Shown here: one piece after another, positions 8,676 through 14,789 of the stretch
Position numbering within the stretch: the first letter of the stretch is position 1
How the letters are laid out: each line of letters opens with the position of its first letter
Origin: Myxococcota bacterium
Lineage (GTDB): Bacteria > Myxococcota_A > UBA9160 > UBA6930
DNA: 64,000 bases
Direction of reading: 5' to 3'
Assembly: GCA_028277885.1 (NCBI GenBank)
Contig: JANQFK010000018.1
Span: forward strand, 1-64,000
Translations under genes and position numbers: made by a program
Notes under the pieces: generated by a model
Database searches by the model: none
What the model was told of the DNA's origin: nothing
What the model saw: only the letters and a program-made list of their open reading frames with translations

Positions 8676-10034
8676 ATGAGCGCTGCCCGGTGGCTCCTCG
8701 CACTCCTCGCGAACGCGCTGCTCGCCACCCCGTGGGCCGGCGCCGCCTGGGCGCTCGACGATCCCGCCGCCCGGATGCGGAAGACGGTACTGGACAACGG
8801 CCTCACCCTCCTCACCCTGGAGGACCGCGCCACGCCGGCGGCCTCCCTCCAGGTGTGGGTGAAGGTCGGGTCCGGCGACGAGGCGCGCTACACCGGGATC
8901 GCCCACCTCTTCGAGCACATGATGTTCCGGGGCACGAAGCGGCTCGGCCCCGAGGCCCACGAGCGGCTCATCGAGGCCCGGGGCGGGCGCGTGAACGCCT
9001 TCACCTCCCGGGACGTGACGGTCTACTTCGGCGACGTCACCTCGGAGCACCTGCCCCTGGTGATCGAGCTCGAGGCCGAGCGACTGCGCCACCTCGACAT
9101 GTCGGCCGAGAGCCTCGAGAGCGAGCGCGAGGTGGTGCTCGAGGAGCGGCGCTTCCGCACCGAGGACAGCCCCCAGGGTCGCCTGTTCGAGGCGCTCATG
9201 GCCCTGGCGTTCCAGGCCCACCCCTACCGCCACCCGACCATCGGCTGGCGCAGCGACATCGAGAAGGTGGACGTCGAGACCTGCCGCCGCTTCTTCGAGA
9301 CCTACTACGCGCCGAACAACCTCGTCGTGGCAGTGGCGGGCGACTTCGACTCCGAGGAGGTGATCGAGCTGGTGCGCAGGCACTTCGGTCCCCTCGAGGC
9401 CGCCGAGCGCATCCCGCGCAACCCCACCGTCGAGCCCGTGCAGCAGGGCGAGCGGCGCAGCACGGTGCACTTCGGCGTGCGCGCGCCCCTGTTCGCCGCC
9501 GCCTGGCACGCACCGCCCTCGGGCCACGCCGACGCCGAGGCCCTCGACGTGGCGAGCCTGATCCTCTCGAGCGGCCGCACCAGCCGGCTCTACCGGCGCC
9601 TCGTCTACGAGGAGCAGCAGGCGCTCTCCGCCGTGGGCTCCTACTGGGAGCTCCAGAACGCGGGCGTCTTCTACGCCAGCGCCGGCGTGCGGCCCGACGC
9701 CGACGTCGCGAAGGTGGAGCGGCTCTTCTTCGAGGAGATCGACCGGCTGCGCGACGAGCCCGTGACCGAGGCGGAGCTCGACAAGGCGAAGCGCGGCCTC
9801 GAGGTGGACCTGGTGAACGGCCTCGCCACCGCCCACGCCCTGGCGTCCCGGATCGGACGCGACTTCGTGACCTTCGGCGAGGTGCGCCCCCTCGAGCAGC
9901 GGCTGGAGGCGATCCGCGCGGTCACGGCGGCCGACGTCCAGCGCGTGGCGCGCACCTGGCTGGTGCCCGAGCGGCGCAGCGTGGTGCACCTGGTGGCGCC
10001 GCCGGCCGCCGCGGCGGACGGGGCCGGCGAGTGA
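8676..10034 (+). CDS. M16 zinc peptidase, active subunit
   Basis: Insulinase/pitrilysin-family metallopeptidase of 452 residues, exported (signal peptide ending WAGAAWA). The inverted zinc motif His77-x-x-Glu80-His81 (HLFEH) is complete, and the third ligand region ESEREVVLEERRFR is present, so it should be catalytically active. Such proteins work as a two-part clamp with a second, inactive M16 subunit, here the next gene, whose GTG overlaps this stop by four bases. Substrates are probably short peptides in the periplasm. ATG 8676 is divergent from the CoA-binding gene with only 58 bases between, which must hold both promoters. Confidence 0.95.
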   Translation: MSAARWLLALLANALLATPWAGAAWALDDPAARMRKTVLDNGLTLLTLEDRATPAASLQVWVKVGSGDEARYTGIAHLFEHMMFRGTKRLGPEAHERLIEARGGRVNAFTSRDVTVYFGDVTSEHLPLVIELEAERLRHLDMSAESLESEREVVLEERRFRTEDSPQGRLFEALMALAFQAHPYRHPTIGWRSDIEKVDVETCRRFFETYYAPNNLVVAVAGDFDSEEVIELVRRHFGPLEAAERIPRNPTVEPVQQGERRSTVHFGVRAPLFAAAWHAPPSGHADAEALDVASLILSSGRTSRLYRRLVYEEQQALSAVGSYWELQNAGVFYASAGVRPDADVAKVERLFFEEIDRLRDEPVTEAELDKAKRGLEVDLVNGLATAHALASRIGRDFVTFGEVRPLEQRLEAIRAVTAADVQRVARTWLVPERRSVVHLVAPPAAAADGAGE

Positions 10035-11617
10035 TCGCGCGCCTCGCACCGGCGATCGCGGCGGCGTTCCTCTTCGCCTGCGCGGCCTTCCAGCCCACCC
10101 CCGCCTGGGAGCGGCCGCCGCCGCCGCCCCGGGAGGGGCCGGTGGTGGAGGCCGCGGCGCTGCGGCGCGCCGAGCTCCCGAACGGGCTGCGGGTGATCGT
10201 GCTCGAGGACCACCGCCTCCCGCGAGCCGCCCTCGGCGTGACGGCGCGGCGCGGCGCCGGTCTCGAGAGCCCCGGGCAGGCCGGTCTCGCGAGCTTCACC
10301 GCCGAGCTGATGGAGCGCGGTGCCGGCGACCGCGACACCCTCGAGCTGGCCGCCGTGGTGGACCGCATCGGCGCCTCGCTCTCGGCGGGCGCGAGCTTCG
10401 ACGAGACCAGCGTCGGGGTGGCCGGGCTCTCGCGCGACCTCGACACCCTGTTCGAGGTGCTGGCCGACGTGGTGCTGCGGCCGCGCTTCGATGCCGCCGA
10501 AGCCGGCCGCGTGCGCGCCGAGACCCTCGCCGCCCTCGAGCGCGCCAAGGACGACCCCGGAGACCTCGCCCGCATGGCGTTCGCCCGCGCGCTCTACCCC
10601 GACCACCGCTACGGCCGGCGGCTCTCGGGCGAGCCCGAGACCGTGGCGCGCCTCGACGCTGCACAGGCGCGGGCCTTCCACGCCCGCGTTCTCAGCCCCG
10701 GGAACGCCGTCTTCTACGCCACCGGCGACGTGGACGCCGAGGACGTGCTGGCGCGGGTGGAGGCCGCCTTCGGGGCCTGGCAGCCCGCTGCGGTCCCCGA
10801 GCCGGGCTCGGCGCCCGCCGCCCAGGCGCCCACGGGCCGCCGCATCGTGATCGTGGACCGCCCGGAGCTCGGCCAGGCCCAGATCCGGGTGGGCCACGAG
10901 GGCATCGCGCGCCGCGACGAGCGGCGCATCGCGGCGTCGCTGATGAGCCGCGTGCTCGGCGCCGGAGGCTTCTCGTCCCGCCTGATGAGCCGGATCCGCG
11001 CCGAGGAGGGGCTCACCTACAGCGTCGGCTCGTCCTTCGTGCTGCGCCGCCACCCGGGCCCCTTCGGCGTCGCCACCTTCACCCGCGTCCCCGAGGTGCG
11101 GCGCGTGGTCGACATCCTGCTCGAGGAGCTCGAGCGCATCCGCAGCGAGCCGCCCGTCGCCCAGGAGCTCGCCAACGCCCAGAGCCAGAGCGCCGGCCGC
11201 TTCGCGCTCTCCCTCGAGACCTCCGAGGCCGTGGCGGGCTCCCTCGTCGACCTCGACGTCCACGGGCTGCCCGAGGACTCCCTCGACACCTTCCGCGGAC
11301 GCGTGCGCGCCGTGACCGCCGAGGAGGTCGCCCAGGTGGCGCAGGACCTCGTCCACCCCGAGCGCGTCGCCATCGTGGTGGTGGGGCCGGCCGAGGCCCC
11401 GTCGAGGTGGTCCGGCCCTAGGAGCCCGACCCAGGATGGGTCGGCGTCCGCCGCCAAGAAGCGGCGAAGCCGATTCGCAGCCAGGCGCGCGTCCCGCGCG
11501 CGCGCCTGCGCGTGCGCGCCGCCACCAGCGCCGCCCCTGCCCCGAAGAGCACCAGCGCGCCCGGCTCGGGCACCGCCGCCGACGGCTCCGGGAAGAACTC
11601 GAGGTCGAGGGTGGTGA
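10031..11617 (+). CDS. M16 peptidase, non-catalytic partner (3' frameshift)
   Basis: Second M16 protein, probably the inactive half of the clamp. A lipoprotein-like N terminus (AAFLFACAAFQPTP, lipobox cysteine) suggests outer-membrane anchoring. The domain starts at LPNGLRVIVLEDHRLPRAALG, but where HxxEH is expected it reads FTAELMERG, so zinc ligands are missing. The C-terminal half keeps the RIRAEEGLTYSVGSSF signature. As sequenced the frame ends at 11617, running about 66 residues of Arg/Pro/Ala-rich nonsense through the opposite gene. One extra G near 11401 would restore an ending VEVVRP and a stop at 11419-11421, typical of the family. So either a real frameshift or a base error. Confidence 0.88.
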   Translation: MIARLAPAIAAAFLFACAAFQPTPAWERPPPPPREGPVVEAAALRRAELPNGLRVIVLEDHRLPRAALGVTARRGAGLESPGQAGLASFTAELMERGAGDRDTLELAAVVDRIGASLSAGASFDETSVGVAGLSRDLDTLFEVLADVVLRPRFDAAEAGRVRAETLAALERAKDDPGDLARMAFARALYPDHRYGRRLSGEPETVARLDAAQARAFHARVLSPGNAVFYATGDVDAEDVLARVEAAFGAWQPAAVPEPGSAPAAQAPTGRRIVIVDRPELGQAQIRVGHEGIARRDERRIAASLMSRVLGAGGFSSRLMSRIRAEEGLTYSVGSSFVLRRHPGPFGVATFTRVPEVRRVVDILLEELERIRSEPPVAQELANAQSQSAGRFALSLETSEAVAGSLVDLDVHGLPEDSLDTFRGRVRAVTAEEVAQVAQDLVHPERVAIVVVGPAEAPSRWSGPRSPTQDGSASAAKKRRSRFAARRASRARACACAPPPAPPLPRRAPARPARAPPPTAPGRTRGRGW

Positions 11618-12272
11618 CGAGCGTGATGTTCTCGGAGCCCGCGATGTTGGTGACGACGAGGGCCGGCGACACGAGCTGGATGCGGCCCACGCCGCCGGGC
11701 GTGCGCTCGTCCGATCCGCGCGCCGTGACGATCAGGGTCTGGGTGGGGCCCGGGTTCGCCGTCACCACGACCGCCCCGGTCGTCCAGGCATGGCCGAAGA
11801 CGCTCACCTCGATCCCCAGGATCGACTCGGTCTCGGCGAAGCCGCCCGCCATCCCGACCACCGACATCGGCACCGTGAGGAAGGCGAAGGGCGGGGGACC
11901 GAACAGGCCGGCACGCGCCGCACCGGTGAGGGGCGCGTTGCCGCCGAAGCCCCCATGGATCCCGCCGCCGGCCGAGAAGGTCGCCGGGCCGATTCCGGCC
12001 GGGCCCTCGGCCCGGAACTCCACGATCGGGAAGACCGGGAAGATGACGGACGGGGGAGGGGTGGGGTTCGGGCTGGTGATCGGGACGACCACGCTGCCCA
12101 GGATGCCGCCGGAGGTGAGCCGCACGGTGCTGGGGGTCGAGACGCCCTCGCCCTCGCCGGTGAGGGTCGCCTGGATGGTCTCGTTGAAGTCGAGGGTGAG
12201 GGTGCCGGTGAAGGGCAGGGCCGAGGCCCCGGAGGCGATCAGCAGGGCCGCGCAGGCGCAGAGGAAGCGCAT
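11418..12272 (-). CDS. PEP-CTERM sorting-signal protein
   Basis: Exported protein of 284 residues with signal peptide (LLIASGASA) and a C-terminal PEP-CTERM signal: VPEPGALVLFGAGAALVA followed by ARTRRRARG. Such proteins are recognised by exosortase, cleaved and placed in the cell surface or exopolysaccharide. The body is beta-rich, Gly/Thr/Pro-rich and low in charge. The sorting signal is normally the extreme C terminus, but here about 25 residues follow it; they are encoded by a multi-hairpin repeat (11426-11508). No exosortase gene is in this window. Start ATG 12272; divergent from the TetR gene and facing its operators. The stop lies on a CTAG shared with the repaired stop of the M16 gene. 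Confidence 0.87.
   Translation of the reverse strand: MRFLCACAALLIASGASALPFTGTLTLDFNETIQATLTGEGEGVSTPSTVRLTSGGILGSVVVPITSPNPTPPPSVIFPVFPIVEFRAEGPAGIGPATFSAGGGIHGGFGGNAPLTGAARAGLFGPPPFAFLTVPMSVVGMAGGFAETESILGIEVSVFGHAWTTGAVVVTANPGPTQTLIVTARGSDERTPGGVGRIQLVSPALVVTNIAGSENITLVTTLDLEFFPEPSAAVPEPGALVLFGAGAALVAARTRRRARGTRAWLRIGFAASWRRTPTHPGSGS
11426..11508 (-). repeat. Three-hairpin intergenic element, copy C
   Basis: On the minus strand this reads as an array of hairpins: a 10-bp stem (11499-11508 with 11482-11491), a short CGGC-TTC-GCCG stem (11462-11472) and an 8-bp stem CCGACCCA/TGGGTCGG (11426-11433 with 11437-11444). Order, spacing and flanking words (GCTGCGA, GACCC...GGGTC, GGCTCCTAG) match copies A and D. 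It lies at the 3' ends of two convergent genes and is translated as the tail of the PEP-CTERM protein. No T-tract follows, so it is not a classical terminator. Confidence 0.72.
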
Positions 12273-12366
12273 CGGGACCTCCCGACACCCCCCACGATCA
12301 GCCTACTCCCAGCGGCCTTCGGGCCTCCATCGCAAAGTGGCCGGAATCGGTACTTCGTGATTGCAG

Positions 12367-12382
12367 CCGACCGATCGGTCGG
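12367..12382. promoter_or_regulatory. Probable TetR operator, site 1
   Basis: A perfect 16-base palindrome CCGACCGATCGGTCGG in the gap between the PEP-CTERM gene and the TetR gene. TetR regulators typically bind palindromes of this size and usually repress their own gene. Its core GACCGATCGGTC recurs exactly 39 bases downstream (centre to centre). Confidence 0.8.
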
Positions 12383-12406
12383 GTAGGGTTCAGCTCGGCG
12401 TCGGAC

Positions 12407-12420
12407 CGACCGATCGGTCG
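12407..12420. promoter_or_regulatory. Probable TetR operator, site 2
   Basis: Fourteen-base palindrome CGACCGATCGGTCG with the same core as site 1. It ends 51 bases upstream of the TetR start. The two-site arrangement suggests two dimers, or control of both the TetR/di-iron operon and the divergent PEP-CTERM gene. Confidence 0.8.
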
Positions 12421-12471
12421 AGGATGCGACCGGGCAGACCCGCGACGTCCCAGACCTTCGAGAGAGGTGCC

Positions 12472-13143
12472 GTGACCGAAGCCTCCGCCTCGCCGCCGAG
12501 CTCCCGGGAGAAGATCCTCGACGTCGCCGAGGCGCTCTTCGCCCGGCGCGGCTACGCGGGGGTGGGGCTGCGCGAGGTCGCCGAGGAGGCCGGGCTCGGC
12601 AAGAGCTCGCTCTTCCACCACTTCCGCAGCAAGGCGGAGATCTACCTCGCCGTGCTGGCCCGGGTGCTCGAGCGCGTGAACGAGCGCGTGGCCCCGATCC
12701 TCGCCAGCGGCGGCAGCCACCTCGAGCGCCTGGACCGCGTGCTCGACAGCCTGATCGACAGCCTGGCCGAGCACCCCACCACGGCGCGCCTGCTGCTGCG
12801 CAGCCTGTTCGAGGACGACGACCTGCCGGACACGGACGACGTGAAGCGCGCCGCCGAGGAGATCGACCGCTCCCTCGCCGCGATCCTCGACCGCATGCTG
12901 CGGCTGCTGCGCGACGGCATCGAGGCCGGGAGCTTCCGGCCCGCCTCGGCGCGCCACACGCTCCAGACCCTGATCGGCGCCACGGTCTACCACTTCGCTT
13001 CGGGGGAGCTCGGCGAGGCCCTGTTCGGCCGGCCCGTCTTCTCGGCGGAGACCGTGCGCCGGCGGAAGGAAGAGATCAAGAACCTGGTTCACTCGGGCCT
13101 TGCGGCCGCGCCCGTCGCCGCACCCGCTGGAGGAAGACCGTGA
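12472..13143 (+). CDS. TetR-family transcriptional regulator
   Basis: Ligand-responsive repressor of 223 residues. The N-terminal helix-turn-helix is textbook: REKILDVAEALFARRGYAGVGLREVAEEAGLGKSSLFHHFRSKAEIY. The rest is the variable ligand and dimer domain, which here has a long acidic segment (LFEDDDLPDTDDVKRAAEEIDR). GTG 12472 is chosen because GAGAGAGGTG precedes it and the family start fits; an ATG-type frame from 12361 would translate through the operators. Two matching palindromes lie just upstream. The stop overlaps the GTG of the di-iron gene (GTGA), so regulator and enzyme are one operon and the enzyme's substrate or product is a likely inducer. Confidence 0.95.
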   Translation: MTEASASPPSSREKILDVAEALFARRGYAGVGLREVAEEAGLGKSSLFHHFRSKAEIYLAVLARVLERVNERVAPILASGGSHLERLDRVLDSLIDSLAEHPTTARLLLRSLFEDDDLPDTDDVKRAAEEIDRSLAAILDRMLRLLRDGIEAGSFRPASARHTLQTLIGATVYHFASGELGEALFGRPVFSAETVRRRKEEIKNLVHSGLAAAPVAAPAGGRP

Positions 13144-14216
13144 AGAAGCTGATGGACGACCACCGCAAGATGTTCGGCGAGTTCGAGGTGATCGACTTCG
13201 TCGACGAGTCCGAGATCCAGGGCCTGCGCTCCCAGATCGACGTCGACGCGCCGCTCGAGGTGCACTGGAGCTGGGAGTACGGCAGCGAGGTCGAGGAGCT
13301 GCGCCGGCTCTACGAGAAGGGGAAGGTGAACCAGTGGAACGCCGAGCTCGATCTCGACTGGGAGATGCCGGTCAGCAAGGACGAGTTCGTGCTGAATCCC
13401 CAGGCCTCCATGCTCGCCCAGGCCTGTGCGCTGCTGGGCAAGGACGAGGCCACCCAGAAGGCCGCCGCCTTCGACGAGCTGGCCTACACGCTCTCCCAGC
13501 TCCTCCACGGCGAGCAGGCCGCGCTCCAGATCTGCGGCCAGCTCACCAACGTGTGCGAGAAGATGGACGAGAAGTGGTACGCGTCGAGCCAGGTGATCGA
13601 CGAGGCGCGCCACGTCGAGGCCATCTCGAAGTTCCTCCAGCGCAAGATGGGCACCATCTACCCGGTGGGCGCCACGCTGAAGGTGCTGCTCGACGAGCTG
13701 CTCGCCGCGGAAACCATGAAGAAGAAGACCCTCGGCATGCAGACCCTCTTCGAGGGCACCGCCGTGGGCATCATGGACCTGATGCGCAGCGAGTCGCGCA
13801 ACGACTTCTTCACGGACATGATCCGCCGCATCGAGCAGGACGAGTCCCGCCACGCCGCCTTCGGCGTGCTGATGATGCGCCGGGTGGTGAAGGAGGCCGA
13901 GAAGGAGGAGATGGAGGAGCTCGAGGACTGGGCGTTCTCGATCCTCGAGGCCCTGAACGCCAACCAGCAGCTCGACATGCTGCGGCTGCTCGGCCCCAAG
14001 TACGACATCGACCCCGAGAACATCACCCGGATGTTCGTCGCCCTGCCCAACCACGCCGAGCTGAACAGCCTGGCCTTCATGCACACCGTCATCCCGAACC
14101 TGCAGCGCCTCGGCCTCATCACCGAGCGCACCGAGTCGGACTGGCGCCGGGTGGGCCTGATGGTGGACCAGCGCGGCGGGCAGCGGCCCTCGTCGGTGGA
14201 GTTCCACCTGGCCTGA
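13140..14216 (+). CDS. Ferritin-like di-iron protein
   Basis: Protein of 358 residues with a ferritin-like four-helix di-iron core. Two EX2H motifs are visible, EARH at 155-158 and ESRH at 235-238, together with Glu125 (LLHGEQAAL) and Glu205 (TLFEGTAVG), which can supply six ligands as in acyl-ACP desaturases and N-oxygenases such as AurF. No signal peptide. Likely an oxidase, desaturase or oxygenase of an unidentified substrate. GTG 13140 overlaps the stop of the TetR gene and GGAGGAAG lies upstream. A strong hairpin at 14222-14242 follows the stop. Confidence 0.85.
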   Translation: MKKLMDDHRKMFGEFEVIDFVDESEIQGLRSQIDVDAPLEVHWSWEYGSEVEELRRLYEKGKVNQWNAELDLDWEMPVSKDEFVLNPQASMLAQACALLGKDEATQKAAAFDELAYTLSQLLHGEQAALQICGQLTNVCEKMDEKWYASSQVIDEARHVEAISKFLQRKMGTIYPVGATLKVLLDELLAAETMKKKTLGMQTLFEGTAVGIMDLMRSESRNDFFTDMIRRIEQDESRHAAFGVLMMRRVVKEAEKEEMEELEDWAFSILEALNANQQLDMLRLLGPKYDIDPENITRMFVALPNHAELNSLAFMHTVIPNLQRLGLITERTESDWRRVGLMVDQRGGQRPSSVEFHLA

Positions 14217-14221
14217 CGCCC

Positions 14222-14242
14222 GCGCCACCGCGGCGGTGGCGC
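14222..14242 (+). terminator. Terminator-like hairpin after the di-iron gene
   Basis: GCGCCACC (14222-14229), five-base loop, GGTGGCGC (14235-14242): a perfect 8-bp GC-rich stem six bases after the stop codon. No run of T follows, so it may terminate weakly or protect the 3' end. Confidence 0.55.
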
Positions 14243-14262
14243 CCCGCACGATGCTACCTTGC

Positions 14263-14290
14263 GACGGCCGGGCCCCAGTGCCCGGCCGTC
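14263..14290 (+). promoter_or_regulatory. Leader hairpin of the RidA gene
   Basis: GACGGCCGGGC (14263-14273) pairs perfectly with GCCCGGCCGTC (14280-14290) around a six-base loop, giving an 11-bp stem that ends eight bases before the GGAGG ribosome site. It would form at the 5' end of the transcript. Possible roles are mRNA protection or a control of translation. Confidence 0.5.
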
Positions 14291-14306
14291 GTCCCATGGA
14301 GGCCCC

Positions 14307-14699
14307 ATGTCGAAGCGCCGCGTCGTCGTCCCCGAAGCCATGAAGCCCATGTACGACCAGTTCCATTTCGCCCCGGCGGTGAGGCGGGGCAAGCACGTGT
14401 TCTGCTCGGGCCAGGTCGGCAACGGGCCCGACGGCAAGGTCGACCCGGACCCGGCGGTGCAGATCACCACGGCGTTCGAGAACCTGCGCACGGTGCTCGA
14501 GGAGGCGGGCGGCTCCCTCGCGGACGTGGTCGAGCTGGCGACCTTCCACGTCGGGCTGAACGAGCACATCGGCGTCTTCATGCAGGTGAAGGACGGCTTC
14601 ATCGAGGAGCCCTTCCCGGCGTGGACCGCCATCGGCGTGGCGGAGCTGGCCTTCGGCGCGATGGTCGAGATCAAGGCGCGGGCGATCCTCGACGACTGA
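14307..14699 (+). CDS. RidA-family enamine/imine deaminase-like protein
   Basis: RidA/YER057c/UK114 protein of 130 residues. Family members form trimers and hydrolyse reactive enamine/imine intermediates or have specialised roles. The family pattern is seen in GKHVFCSGQVGNGPDGKV, TTAFENLRTVLEEAGGSLADVVELATF and a C-terminal AELAFGAMVEIKARAIL. The usual catalytic Arg in the segment IEVRVTA-like end appears replaced (VEIKARA, Lys instead of Arg is possible), so deaminase activity is uncertain. ATG 14307 has GGAGG upstream; a strong hairpin lies in the leader. Confidence 0.92.
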   Translation: MSKRRVVVPEAMKPMYDQFHFAPAVRRGKHVFCSGQVGNGPDGKVDPDPAVQITTAFENLRTVLEEAGGSLADVVELATFHVGLNEHIGVFMQVKDGFIEEPFPAWTAIGVAELAFGAMVEIKARAILDD

Positions 14700-14789
14700 C
14701 GGCGACCTCCCCGCAGCGGCGGAAAATCGAGCACGGACGCGGCGCGGCCGGGGTATGATCGCGGTGCCCCACACCGACCGGAGCGCGCC

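Noticed and set aside
12361..12471. N-terminal extension of the TetR protein
   Set aside because: It would translate through both operator palindromes and has no ribosome site; GTG 12472 fits the family start.
14263..14290. Terminator after the di-iron gene
   Set aside because: The stem lies next to the RidA ribosome site and beyond a separate stem at 14222; I keep it as a leader hairpin.
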